This document shows, piece by piece, positions 53,731-62,622 of a stretch of DNA of 64,000 bases. Every line of letters starts with the position of its first letter. The stretch's first letter is position 1. The stretch spans positions 3,472,001 through 3,536,000 of the forward strand of contig NZ_BBWW01000001.1 of NCBI RefSeq assembly GCF_001485215.1, read 5' to 3'. The stretch is from Leptolyngbya sp. NIES-2104 (GTDB lineage: Bacteria; Cyanobacteriota; Cyanobacteriia; Leptolyngbyales; Leptolyngbyaceae). Both the position numbers and the translations under genes were made by a program. The notes under the pieces are model-generated. The model saw nothing but the letters and a program-made list of their open reading frames with translations. It made no database searches and was not told the DNA's origin.

Positions 53731-54994
53731 CTTTCAACGTGACGACAATTCCACTGCGAATATAGAAACCCATATTTTCTCGATCGGCTTCCTCAACTCG
53801 ATCTTTGTTCACGATTTGAACATTGCAGCCAATGTGAGCATTTTTATCAATAATTGCCCGACGAATGATCGTGTCAGACCCGATGCCTAAAGGAACTTTT
53901 GGAGTACCGCAATCAATTCCTGATTTCCGTTCGGCGTGACCTTCGTAGAAGTCAGCACCCATAATCAGCGCGTCCTCGATCACTGAATTCGCTTCGATTC
54001 TCGATCGAACTCCCAACACCGAATGATGTATCCGGCAATTCTTCAGAATGCAGCCTTCACCGATGATCGATTCGGTCACATGAGAATCGAGGAACTTGCT
54101 CGGAGGCAGGAAACGCTGGCGAGTGTAAATCGGAGATTGCTCGTCGTAGAAACTAAACGGCGGATAAGGTTGCTGAGTCAGAGCAAGATTGGAATCGTAA
54201 AAAGCCGCGATCGTTCCAATATCTTCCCAATAATCGTTAAACAAATACGCTTGAACGTTATAGCGATCGGATGAACTGGGAATGATTTCTTTGCCGAAAT
54301 CGGTTTGATTGGGTGCTTCTTTTAACAGCCTTTCTAACACTTCTTTCTTGAAAACATAGATCCCCATCGAAGCAATATAGGGATTCTGAAGTGCTTCTTC
54401 TGCGGTTAAACCGAGCACCGTTGTATCGACCTGCATTGCTTTTAGCGCATCGCCTTTCGGCTTTTCACTAAAATCGATCACTCGTCCTTCCTGGTCGATC
54501 TTCATCAATCCGAAATCTGAGGCACGCTCATCATCCATCGGCACCACAGAAAGCGTAATATCTGCACCTGTATCGCGATGCCGCTGCACAAATTCGCGAT
54601 AATCCATCCGGTACAAATGATCACCCGAAAGAATCAGATATTCGTCAATATCCCACTCTTGAAACAGCCAAACATACTGACGAACTGCGTCAGCAGTACC
54701 TTGAAACCAATTGGGATTTTCAGCGGTTTGTTGAGCCGCTAAAACTTCGACAAAGCCTTCATTAAAGCCAGAGAAATTGTAAGCGCGGCTCAAATGGCGA
54801 TTAAGCGAGGCAGAATTAAATTGCGTTAGAACGTAGATCTTAAAAATTTCTGAGTTGATGCAGTTACTCACTGGAATATCAATCAGTCGATACTTTCCAG
54901 CAAGGGGAACGGCGGGTTTGGCTCGTTGCTTGGTCAACGGATACAAACGGGTTCCAGCGCCCCCTCCCAAGATGATTGCTAATACCTTTTTCAC
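53699..54994 (-). CDS. glgC: Glucose-1-phosphate adenylyltransferase
   Basis: 431 aa. [76 protein letters not shown] and the C-terminal beta-helix with [11 protein letters not shown] identify ADP-glucose pyrophosphorylase, the control step of glycogen synthesis. The start is a GTG at 54994 with GAGG seven bases upstream, giving the standard length; the longer frame from 55060 adds a non-conserved stretch. Confidence 0.97.
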   Translation of the reverse strand: MKKVLAIILGGGAGTRLYPLTKQRAKPAVPLAGKYRLIDIPVSNCINSEIFKIYVLTQFNSASLNRHLSRAYNFSGFNEGFVEVLAAQQTAENPNWFQGTADAVRQYVWLFQEWDIDEYLILSGDHLYRMDYREFVQRHRDTGADITLSVVPMDDERASDFGLMKIDQEGRVIDFSEKPKGDALKAMQVDTTVLGLTAEEALQNPYIASMGIYVFKKEVLERLLKEAPNQTDFGKEIIPSSSDRYNVQAYLFNDYWEDIGTIAAFYDSNLALTQQPYPPFSFYDEQSPIYTRQRFLPPSKFLDSHVTESIIGEGCILKNCRIHHSVLGVRSRIEANSVIEDALIMGADFYEGHAERKSGIDCGTPKVPLGIGSDTIIRRAIIDKNAHIGCNVQIVNKDRVEEADRENMGFYIRSGIVVTLKGAIIPDGTII

Positions 54995-55199
54995 AAAATA
55001 ACCTCGCACTTCCACTTCGACTCCCACCCTTAGTTTCTGTCTGGATGGCAAAGTTGACAAGGGGTTTCGGGCAGAGAATTCAAATTGGGGATCGATCGAG
55101 GAAAATTTCGAGGCGTTTGCAATCTAGAATACATTCACAAATCAAAATTGCGAGAAATGATAACTTTGGAATGATGTCTTTTTGTTGTGAGTTGCTCCC

Positions 55200-56282
55200 T
55201 TGAATTCTTTGCGCCGTACCCCGTTGTATGATTTAGCCGTTTCGCTCAATGCCCGAATGGTTGGGTTTTCTGGCTGGGAAATGCCTGTTCAATTTGGTGG
55301 CATTACTCAAGAACATCACGCTGTTCGATCGGATGCTGGAATGTTCGATATTTCCCACATGGGCAAATTCACGCTCAGTGGCAAAAACGTGCTGACTCAA
55401 ATTCAGCGGCTGGTTCCGTCCGATCTGAGCCGTTTACAGCCCGGACAAGCTCAATACACGGTGCTGCTGAATGAACAAGGCGGCATTATCGATGATTTGA
55501 TTTTTTACTATCAAGGAGACGATCACTGGACGGTGATCGTGAACGCGGCAACGACTCAGAAAGACCGCGATTGGATGTTAGCGAATTTAAACGGTGTTGA
55601 CTTTCGAGATCTGTCTGATTCCAAAGCTTTGATTGCTGTGCAAGGTAAAAAAGCGGTTGAACATTTAAATGCGATCGTTGATCAAGATCTCTCTCATATC
55701 AAACCTTTTGGACATTTAGAAACCAAGATTCTCGGTCATCCTGCCTTCATCGCCAGAACGGGCTACACCGGAGAAGACGGATTTGAAGTCATGATTGATG
55801 CAGAGTGCGCGATCGGACTTTGGCGATCGCTACTCGATACGGGAATTGTTCCTTGTGGGTTAGGAGCGCGGGACACGCTGCGATTAGAAGCAGCAATGGC
55901 ACTTTACGGACAAGATATCAACGATTCGACGACACCGCTCGAAGCGGGATTAGGCTGGCTCGTGCATCTGGATACGAAAGGGCATTTTATTGGTCGATCA
56001 ATTCTCGAAGATCAAAAACAAAATGGAGTCAAAAAACGGCTCGTAGGTTTACAAATGCAGGGGCGGAATATTGCGCGGCACGATTACCCGATTTTTGTTG
56101 ACGGTGAAGAAGTCGGAATCGTTACGAGCGGCACTCTGTCACCAACAGTTGGACAAGCGATCGCACTCGGATACGTGCCAACTGAATTATCAAAGCCTGG
56201 TCAACTTGTAGAAATCGGCATTCGGGGGAAAAATTATGGCGCGATCGTGGTTAAGCGTCCGTTCTATCGCGCAACCAAATAG
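55200..56282 (+). CDS. gcvT: Glycine cleavage system T protein (aminomethyltransferase)
   Basis: 360 aa. FSGWEMPVQFGGITQEHHAVRSDAGMFDISHMGKF, PARTGYTGEDGFEVM-like segment (IARTGYTGEDGFEVMI), CGLGARDTLRLEAAMALYGQDI and LSPTVGQAIALGYV are typical of GcvT. It transfers the methylene carbon of glycine from GcvH to tetrahydrofolate. The start is a TTG, the earliest codon consistent with the family N-terminus. gcvH follows after 33 bp; gcvP is not in the window. Confidence 0.96.
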   Translation: MNSLRRTPLYDLAVSLNARMVGFSGWEMPVQFGGITQEHHAVRSDAGMFDISHMGKFTLSGKNVLTQIQRLVPSDLSRLQPGQAQYTVLLNEQGGIIDDLIFYYQGDDHWTVIVNAATTQKDRDWMLANLNGVDFRDLSDSKALIAVQGKKAVEHLNAIVDQDLSHIKPFGHLETKILGHPAFIARTGYTGEDGFEVMIDAECAIGLWRSLLDTGIVPCGLGARDTLRLEAAMALYGQDINDSTTPLEAGLGWLVHLDTKGHFIGRSILEDQKQNGVKKRLVGLQMQGRNIARHDYPIFVDGEEVGIVTSGTLSPTVGQAIALGYVPTELSKPGQLVEIGIRGKNYGAIVVKRPFYRATK

Positions 56283-56315
56283 AATAGAGATTGAAATTTG
56301 ACCCCCGATCCGCTC

Positions 56316-56702
56316 ATGGCATTCGATTATCCTGACACGCTGAAATACACCGACTCTCACGAATACGCCAAACTCGATGGTGATACTGCCACAATCGGCA
56401 TTACTGCATTCGCGATCGACCAACTAGGCGATATTGTGTTTCTGGAACTCCCGGAGCCAGGAACTGAGGTGCAAAAAGGCGAGAATTTCGGCACGGTGGA
56501 GTCGGTGAAAGCCGTGGAAGATCTGAAATCTCCTGTCACTGGAACGGTTTTAGAAGCGAATACGGAAATGGTCGATACCCCAGAAAAATTAGTCGATGAT
56601 CCTTACACTTCTGGCTGGCTGATCAAAGTTCAGGTGAGTGATCCGTCTGAGCTTGAAAGTGCCTTGTCTGCTGATGCTTATCGCGGTATGGTCGAAGGCT
56701 GA
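56316..56702 (+). CDS. gcvH: Glycine cleavage system H protein
   Basis: 128 aa. [52 protein letters not shown] with the lipoylated Lys in ESVKAVED, and [25 protein letters not shown] at the end match GcvH. It carries the aminomethyl group between GcvP and GcvT; its lipoyl group is made by lipA (29.3 kb). ATG 56316 is the family start. The end overlaps the convergent permease by 25 bp. Confidence 0.97.
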   Translation: MAFDYPDTLKYTDSHEYAKLDGDTATIGITAFAIDQLGDIVFLELPEPGTEVQKGENFGTVESVKAVEDLKSPVTGTVLEANTEMVDTPEKLVDDPYTSGWLIKVQVSDPSELESALSADAYRGMVEG

Positions 56703-57604
56703 TCGAGTTCAGTGTCTCCTAAACTGTCTGTCGATCGCTGCACCGCCAACCGCACGATCGACAACATCAAGATAATCAAAAACATCACAAGCCCGATCGT
56801 ACAGGCATAGCTAATCTCCAATTTCGTGTACTGCTCATACACGTAAAACACGATCGTTTTCGAGCTATTCAACGGACCGCCCTGCGTCATGATGAAAATC
56901 TCTTCAAACACCTTCGTTGCAGAAATCGCTGAAATCACCGCTACGAGAAACAAATAAGGCTGCATTAGCGGAATCGTAATATCCCAGTGCTTGCGAAATC
57001 CATCAGAACCATCGATCGCAGCCGCTTCATAAAGTTCCACCGGAATCGATTGCAATCCCGCAAGATAAATCACCATGTAGTAGCCCAACCCTTTCCAAAT
57101 GGTCACAACCATCACGCTGAATAGGGCAAGATTCGGATCAGTCAGCCACGGCACACCCTCAAAGCCGATCGCTCTGAGAAACTGATTTAGCAAACCGTTA
57201 TCTGAGTAAAGCCACTTCCAAGCAATTCCCGCCACCACCATCGAGATAATTACAGGTGTGTAGTATGCGACTCGAAACCAGCGAATCCCCCGGATTTTCT
57301 GATTGACGAGAATGGCGAGAGCGAGAGGCGCGATCGCTAAAACTGGAACGACACACACCAAATACAGCAACGTATTTCGTAACGTTTGCCAAAATACCGG
57401 ATCGCGGCTCAATCGCTGAAAATTTTTCCATCCGATCCACTGAGGCTCTCCGATCAAGTCATAGCTTGTAAAACTCAGATAAAACGCTTGCAGTGCCGGA
57501 TAAAAAACCGTGAACCCCAACACGATCAAAGCTGGCAACAGAAACAGATAAGGCGTAGATCGCCGCTGCATCGGATACCAGCTTTTGAGAATTGCTTTAT
57601 ACAT
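56678..57604 (-). CDS. Sugar ABC transporter permease (MalF/UgpA type)
   Basis: About 308 aa with six helices. The EAA loop [30 protein letters not shown] gives the inner-membrane permease signature; [25 protein letters not shown] is the first helix pair typical of carbohydrate transporters. Only one permease is present locally, with no second permease, ATPase or binding protein in the window. The start among ATG 57604 or 57571 is uncertain. Confidence 0.88.
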   Translation of the reverse strand: MYKAILKSWYPMQRRSTPYLFLLPALIVLGFTVFYPALQAFYLSFTSYDLIGEPQWIGWKNFQRLSRDPVFWQTLRNTLLYLVCVVPVLAIAPLALAILVNQKIRGIRWFRVAYYTPVIISMVVAGIAWKWLYSDNGLLNQFLRAIGFEGVPWLTDPNLALFSVMVVTIWKGLGYYMVIYLAGLQSIPVELYEAAAIDGSDGFRKHWDITIPLMQPYLFLVAVISAISATKVFEEIFIMTQGGPLNSSKTIVFYVYEQYTKLEISYACTIGLVMFLIILMLSIVRLAVQRSTDSLGDTELDQPSTIPR

Positions 57605-57644
57605 TGGGCAGTGAAGTTGCAAAAAGCCACTTCACACTGTACTA

Positions 57645-58247
57645 CTAATCGATTTCCTCTGCTTCAACGCGACGAATCGATCGACGAGCAGGCAACATCT
57701 GAGTCCGGCGACGATTCGACAAATAGCCCGGATATTCATCGTGCACCACCTCGATCGTGCGGGAAGGTCGCTGCTGTTTGGCAAACAGGACGAACATTCC
57801 CACCAGCGCAATCCCACCTCCAAAGGTGAGAATCACACCGCCCAACATCCAAAGCAGATTCGAGAATACAGGATTGTTCTCAATTCCTTGATTGACGGGC
57901 TTCGGTGGATTCGCTAAAGCGGCTTTATTCTGAGCGTTTAGCGTTTCAATTAAAGCTTGCTGGCTCTGAAGTTGGGTTTTGAGTTGCTCGGTTTGAACTC
58001 GTTGCTGCTCAACTAATGCTTTGAGTTGTTCGGTTTCTGCCCGCTGTTTGTCTACATCGGTTCCAGTTGTGGTGGGGGGAACCGTGGGAGCAGGCATACC
58101 CGGCTGAACAGAATAGCCGTAGTTTGGGAGAGGCTGAGACGGAGCGAGAACGGGTGCAGTCGTGCTGCCCACTCCTCCTCGCAGTAAAATCACAGCCGCA
58201 AGTCCTGCGAGTGCTGCGCCTCCTAAAAATGATGTCGTCTCACTCAT
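57645..58247 (-). CDS. Membrane protein with coiled coil between two helices
   Basis: 200 aa. An N-terminal hydrophobic segment (SFLGGAALAGLAAVILL), a Pro-rich linker, then Gln/Glu-rich heptads (KQRAETEQLKALVEQQRVQTEQLKTQLQ and onward, about 67-108) and a strong membrane helix (LLWMLGGVILTFGGGIALVGMFVLF). A basic C-terminus (NRRRTQMLPARRSIRR) follows. No family recognised. Same strand and 40 bp upstream of the permease gene. Confidence 0.65.
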   Translation of the reverse strand: MSETTSFLGGAALAGLAAVILLRGGVGSTTAPVLAPSQPLPNYGYSVQPGMPAPTVPPTTTGTDVDKQRAETEQLKALVEQQRVQTEQLKTQLQSQQALIETLNAQNKAALANPPKPVNQGIENNPVFSNLLWMLGGVILTFGGGIALVGMFVLFAKQQRPSRTIEVVHDEYPGYLSNRRRTQMLPARRSIRRVEAEEID

Positions 58248-58517
58248 CTCCCCTTCACCTTTATGCTGGATTGCAACGCGAATCTTCTCCTAAACCGTAT
58301 TCTGATAATCGTGACTCAATCCAGGATGTTTTGATCTTTTCAGTGATTCTACTAATATTCAAGATCAGATTTCCGGGTTTGTCCATATCAGTTTATATAG
58401 ATTTTTCAAAAAAAGGGCAGTTTCTAATAAATTTAACCAGTGGAACTGCCCGATTTTGTCGAGTACTGGATGCACTTTAGAATGCCCAAGTCACGATCGA
58501 ACACGACTTTTTCAACT

Positions 58518-59516
58518 TTAGGCACGTTGACACAGTAAAACGGCGAATGCAGCCGATGAATCTGTCCAAACTTGAATGCAGGGAAGTTGTTTTTCTGTCA
58601 ACAGCTTTTTCATTTGATCGAGATCAAATTTTCGCGAGATTTCACTGAGAATCGTTTCACCCTGGGCAAATTCGACGGTCAAATTTAATGCTTGGAGATG
58701 GATGATTTGCGATCGCAAACTCCGCAGGTGCATTTCAATTTGTCGATTCGTTTCGTTGTAAATTGCAATGTGCTGAAACTGCGTTAAATCGAAATCTCCC
58801 TGAAATCGCTGGTTCAAATGTCGCAACATATTCAAGTTGAATTCAGCCGTAATGCCTTGTCGATCGTTGTACGCTGCTTCGAGTTGTTCGGTCGATTTGT
58901 GTAAATCAATTCCGAGTAGAAAATATTCTTTCGATTTCAATGCGTGGGTAATGCGATCAAGAAAAAGGTCACATTCTTCGGGGTTCAAATTGCCTAACGT
59001 ACTGCCGATAAAGCCGATCATGCGACTCGGAAGATGCGTTTTCGGTAATTTCTCTAGGGCGAGTTCATAAGTTCCCACCAGTCCATAAACTTCAAGCTCC
59101 GGATAATCCTGGAGAAGACTGTGAGCGCTACTTTCGAGAATTCCGGCGCTAATGTCGATCGGGCAATAAACGAGCGGAAATCCCGCCGATCGATACGCAT
59201 CTAATAAAAGTCGCGTTTTTGTCGAATTGCCGCTACCGAGTTCAATCAGTTCACAATCTCCCGTGATTTGGGCGATTTCGGGCGCACAAGATTTGAGAAT
59301 TGCTGTCTCAGTGCGGGTGAGATAGTACTCTGGAAGTTCGGTGATTTGCTCAAAGAGTTGGGAACCTCGATCGTCATAAAAATATCGAGGCGGTAATGTT
59401 TTCGGGGTTTGGCTCAATCCGAGAACGACATCGCTACCGGGATGCAATTCGTCATCAGATGGCGTTGAACGATCGATTAAATAGGTTAAATGAACGCGGT
59501 CAGAAATGCCTTGCAT
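58518..59516 (-). CDS. egtD: L-histidine N-alpha-methyltransferase
   Basis: 332 aa. PPRYFYDDRGSQLFEQITELPEYYLTRTE, LIELGSGNSTKTRLLLDA (SAM site), YCPIDISAGIL, GFIGSTLGNLNPEE and LGIDLHKSTEQLEAAYND define EgtD/DUF2260. It trimethylates histidine to hercynine, the first ergothioneine step. ATG 59516 lies 13 nt after the egtB stop. The third gene of an egtC-egtB-egtD operon. Confidence 0.93.
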   Translation of the reverse strand: MQGISDRVHLTYLIDRSTPSDDELHPGSDVVLGLSQTPKTLPPRYFYDDRGSQLFEQITELPEYYLTRTETAILKSCAPEIAQITGDCELIELGSGNSTKTRLLLDAYRSAGFPLVYCPIDISAGILESSAHSLLQDYPELEVYGLVGTYELALEKLPKTHLPSRMIGFIGSTLGNLNPEECDLFLDRITHALKSKEYFLLGIDLHKSTEQLEAAYNDRQGITAEFNLNMLRHLNQRFQGDFDLTQFQHIAIYNETNRQIEMHLRSLRSQIIHLQALNLTVEFAQGETILSEISRKFDLDQMKKLLTEKQLPCIQVWTDSSAAFAVLLCQRA

Positions 59517-59529
59517 CACAGCGAACTCC

Positions 59530-60690
59530 TCATACACCAGAAACACAGCGAAAGCCAGAGAAGATTTCTCGGACGTGCGGATAATACCAGTTTCGGAAGG
59601 AGTTTCGCATTGCCCACGGGAAAGTAACCCAGCTTCCACCTTTTAGAACCCGGTGCGCCTGATCAAAATAAGTTTGAGAATAGCCAGGGTACGGATAGCT
59701 TTCAAAGTTGGGATAGCTCTCAAACCAAGTCGCCGTCCATTGCCAAACTTCACCCAGCATAGTTTGAAATTGAGCGGCTTTTTCCCATTCGGCTTCGGTG
59801 GGAAGTCGCTTTCCGACAAATCGAGCATAGGCATCGGCTTCGTACCAACTTACACCGCAGACTGGAGAATTGTCGCTGCGATTTAGGCGGCTAATGCCCC
59901 CTAAATCCCCCAGAATGGGGGACTTTGAAGAGGATGACCAATAGAGGGGATGGGTGATTTGATCGTCCTGAAGCCATTTCCAGCCTTGCTTAGTCCACCA
60001 TTGCGGATTCTGATAGCCGCCTGCTTCGATGAACGATCGATATTCTGCATTCGTGACCGGATGTCGATCAATCCAATAGTCTTCTAAATAAATTTCATGT
60101 GCAGGACGCTCATTATCTTGAGCCTCGATCGCATCACTCCCCTGCACAAACGAACCTGCCGGAATCAAAACCATTCCCCCTCGACTCTGAGCATCTTTCA
60201 ATTCAAAGTCCCCCACTCGTGGGAGATTTAGGGGGCTTCCACCCGCCCCAATCGCAGTCCGTAATCCCACCAACGCAAGCACGATCGCGATCGTCTCGGC
60301 GTGTTGTGATTCATGCTGGATCAACCATTTCCACAATCGTTCCTGCTCCTCCAGAGGCGCGATCGCTAAGTAATCCAATACTTTCGATCGCACCGCTGCC
60401 AAATAGTCCAAAACGGTTTCAATCGCAGGCAACCCAACGCGATCGCACTTCGGCAAACCATCCTGAGCAAACAATCGATGATACTCAGGAAACACAGGCG
60501 GATACCCGGCACATCGCTGCAAAATCCAGAGCGCTTCAGTATAAGCAAGATGTCCCACATGCCACCCGATCGGACTGAAATCAGGATGTGCTTGAGTGCA
60601 AAAGGTTTCGTAATCGAGCGATTGAATGAGAGTTAGCGTGTTCGATCGACACTGCTGCATCGAATCGCGCAACTCAGATCGGAGTGACAT
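59530..60690 (-). CDS. egtB: Ergothioneine sulfoxide synthase EgtB
   Basis: About 386 aa. An N-terminal DinB domain has the iron-ligand histidines in GWHVGHLAYTE and LIQHESQHAE. The C-terminal FGE-sulfatase domain has MVLIPAGSFVQGS, YWIDRHPVTNAEYRSF, VCGVSWYEADAYARFVGKRLPTEAEWEKAA and VLKGGSWVTFPWAMRNSFRNWY. It joins hercynine with a thiol donor. Two 34-35 bp palindromic repeats lie inside the coding region without breaking the frame (residues about 152-166 and 254-268). ATG 60690 is chosen; 60705 is possible. Confidence 0.92.
   Translation of the reverse strand: MSLRSELRDSMQQCRSNTLTLIQSLDYETFCTQAHPDFSPIGWHVGHLAYTEALWILQRCAGYPPVFPEYHRLFAQDGLPKCDRVGLPAIETVLDYLAAVRSKVLDYLAIAPLEEQERLWKWLIQHESQHAETIAIVLALVGLRTAIGAGGSPLNLPRVGDFELKDAQSRGGMVLIPAGSFVQGSDAIEAQDNERPAHEIYLEDYWIDRHPVTNAEYRSFIEAGGYQNPQWWTKQGWKWLQDDQITHPLYWSSSSKSPILGDLGGISRLNRSDNSPVCGVSWYEADAYARFVGKRLPTEAEWEKAAQFQTMLGEVWQWTATWFESYPNFESYPYPGYSQTYFDQAHRVLKGGSWVTFPWAMRNSFRNWYYPHVREIFSGFRCVSGV
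59896..59929. repeat. Palindromic interspersed repeat, copy 1 (inside egtB)
   Basis: Reads GCCCCCTAAATCCCCC, AGAAT, GGGGGACTTTGAA on plus. The core CCCCC...GGGGG is an inverted repeat. In the egtB frame it encodes roughly SKSPILGDLGGIS, a loop that the family normally lacks. Confidence 0.8.
60202..60236. repeat. Palindromic interspersed repeat, copy 2 (inside egtB, inverted)
   Basis: On the minus strand it reads GCCCCCTAAATCTCCC, ACGAG, TGGGGGACTTTGAA, almost the same 34-35 bp as copy 1 but in the opposite orientation. In the egtB frame it encodes GSPLNLPRVGDFE between the DinB and FGE domains. Confidence 0.8.
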
Positions 60691-61456
60691 CTGGCTCAAA
60701 ATCATGATCAACGGTCAACAAACAGCGATCGGGCAATGCTTTCCACTTTCCCTCAAACATCGGCTCTGATGCAATCAGTACTGAGTCTGAAAACTTTGGA
60801 TCATTCTGCAAATAATAGAGCGTCGGAGTCGGAATGCCTTGAGCATAGCGAGAAGCGACAAGCTGGTTGCCATCACTCAAAATCAGGTTGGCAGAAAACG
60901 GAACCTGATGTTTTTCACCTAATTCCGTCAGCACTTTCAGGGTCTGATGTAACGCATCGGTGAGACTAGCACTTGATTCCAATTCATCGATCACAGTGGC
61001 GAAGATATGTTCTGAATCGGTTAATCCTTGCACCATTTGATAAGCAAGGTCACTTAAGCGATCGCGCATCGGACGATACAAGGTGTGGCGAAAGTCTTTG
61101 ATAAATCCGTTGTGCAATCCCAGAATCGACGCATATTGAAACGGTTGAGTATTACTTAAATCCGTCGCGAGTCCCGCTGTTGCACTGCGAACATTTGCCA
61201 GCACACAACCCGATTCGACATATCGCCCTAAACTTTGTAAATTCACCTCGTTCCAAATTGGTAAAGTACTGCGGTAGGTAAACGGTTCGGTTTCACGAGT
61301 GGGATGATACCAACCGATGCCGAAACCGTCAGCGTTCATCGTCCCTGCTGTCATTTCTTTGGGCTGATAGCTTTGGACGAGAAGAGAATGATCGGATTGA
61401 GAAACTAAACGATCGAGCAACACAGGCTGCCCTAAATAACCAAGCAAACGACACAT
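60674..61456 (-). CDS. egtC: Gamma-glutamyl-hercynylcysteine sulfoxide hydrolase (class II amidotransferase)
   Basis: 260 aa. MCRLLGYLG exposes Cys2 as the N-terminal nucleophile after Met removal; ADGFGIGWYHP, CVLANVRSATAG and LGLHNGFIKDF are class II glutamine amidotransferase motifs. In mycobacteria EgtC removes gamma-glutamate. ATG 61456 is required so that Cys is residue 2; the longer frame to 61495 would bury it. Overlaps egtB by 17 nt. Confidence 0.9.
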   Translation of the reverse strand: MCRLLGYLGQPVLLDRLVSQSDHSLLVQSYQPKEMTAGTMNADGFGIGWYHPTRETEPFTYRSTLPIWNEVNLQSLGRYVESGCVLANVRSATAGLATDLSNTQPFQYASILGLHNGFIKDFRHTLYRPMRDRLSDLAYQMVQGLTDSEHIFATVIDELESSASLTDALHQTLKVLTELGEKHQVPFSANLILSDGNQLVASRYAQGIPTPTLYYLQNDPKFSDSVLIASEPMFEGKWKALPDRCLLTVDHDFEPDVTPI

Positions 61457-61504
61457 AAAGATGGGGAGGAATCGAACTTCCTCAATCTGACACAAATTCT
61501 CAGC

Positions 61505-61885
61505 TTATGGTTTCAACCGCCAAGCCGCGATCGCTAAACAAACCCATCCCGTCATAAATGCCGCTCCACCGATCGGAGCTACTGCGCCTAAAATTTTCAC
61601 GCCTGACAGTGACAAAGCGTAGAGACTGCCAGAAAACAACACAATTCCGGCGATAAATGAAATTCCTGAAGCGGTTAAAAGTGGATCTGAGAATTCGGAT
61701 TGTCGGATAAAAAGAGCGACTAGAATTAATGCGATCGCGTGATACATCTGATATCGCGCTCCGGTTTCAAAGATTTCTAAAGCGCGATCGTCTAATTTGG
61801 CTCTCAGCGCATGAGTTGCAAAAGCACCTCCCGCAACTGAAATTCCTGCAAGAATCGCTCCAGCTAATAAAAAGAAACGCATCAT
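61505..61885 (-). CDS. DUF423 small membrane protein
   Basis: 126 aa, four hydrophobic segments. GGAFATHALRAKLDDRALEIFETGARYQMYHAIALILVAL and GSLYALSLSGVKILGAVAPIGGAAFMTGW match the DUF423 (YgdD) family. Function unknown. ATG 61885 has AAGGA six bases upstream. It lies 48 bp upstream of egtC on the same strand and may be co-transcribed. Confidence 0.88.
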   Translation of the reverse strand: MMRFFLLAGAILAGISVAGGAFATHALRAKLDDRALEIFETGARYQMYHAIALILVALFIRQSEFSDPLLTASGISFIAGIVLFSGSLYALSLSGVKILGAVAPIGGAAFMTGWVCLAIAAWRLKP

Positions 61886-62622
61886 TTTCAATCCTTGCAA
61901 TTTGTTCTACTCAATGATTCTAGATCTGCGTTTCTCGATTGAATTCATAGAGATCGTAAAAATTAAGTTATGTAAATGAATTTGAATTGATTCTGATCTA
62001 TTTAGAGAATCAATAAGCACGTAAATTCGAGTAGTTTAGACCTTTTCAAAAACGAAAGTTTAGAAACGAAACCTAAGCGATTAATAGACTCAAAGTAATC
62101 TCAATAAAAGTACTGTCTCAATTAATTTGGCTTCCTCAAAGCTTCTTTCAATCGAGCTTTCAGGCGTTTCCAGGATTTGTATCATTCAAAATCAATCCTG
62201 ATAATTGCTCAACACAAGTGAGAAGAATTACCTAGAAAATCAACTTAAAATAAAAACTTATTGAATCGATTGGATATTACTCTTATTGTTTTATTCCTAA
62301 CCTGTTCAAGATCACCATAAAAGGCTATAAACTGATTTTCATCAGAGAAGAAACAGCAAATTTCTTCAAGGTTTATTCCTTAATTGAATACTTGAACGCA
62401 GATACAAATGTCGTTCGGTTGCAGCTTCTACCTGTTCGTCCAAACATTAGAAAGCGTGAGATACTGTACGGCTTCGCGCCCACTGGGTCGCTGAATTTGT
62501 GTTGAGAATTCAATTCAATTTGTACTCAGTTTCACTTACTCAAAAAGCTGTCACTTTGGGATTCCTCCTGACGGCTTCTCATGTCAAAAAATAGCGATTT
62601 TGTTGGTTAGGAGATTTGTGTT
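61886..62622. other. 737-bp AT-rich intergenic region upstream of the cmpA-like gene
   Basis: No convincing coding frame or known RNA was seen. It is clearly more AT-rich than its surroundings and nearly free of GCGATCGC sites. It probably carries the promoter and operators of the transporter operon; I cannot point to a definite CmpR or NtcA site. Confidence 0.5.

Noticed and set aside
61461-61485. tRNA-like T-arm (GGAAGTTCGATTCC on the minus strand) upstream of egtC
   Set aside because: No matching acceptor strand, anticodon arm or D-arm lies at the right distance, one stem pair is mismatched, and a full tRNA would overlap the DUF423 gene. Probably chance or an old fragment.
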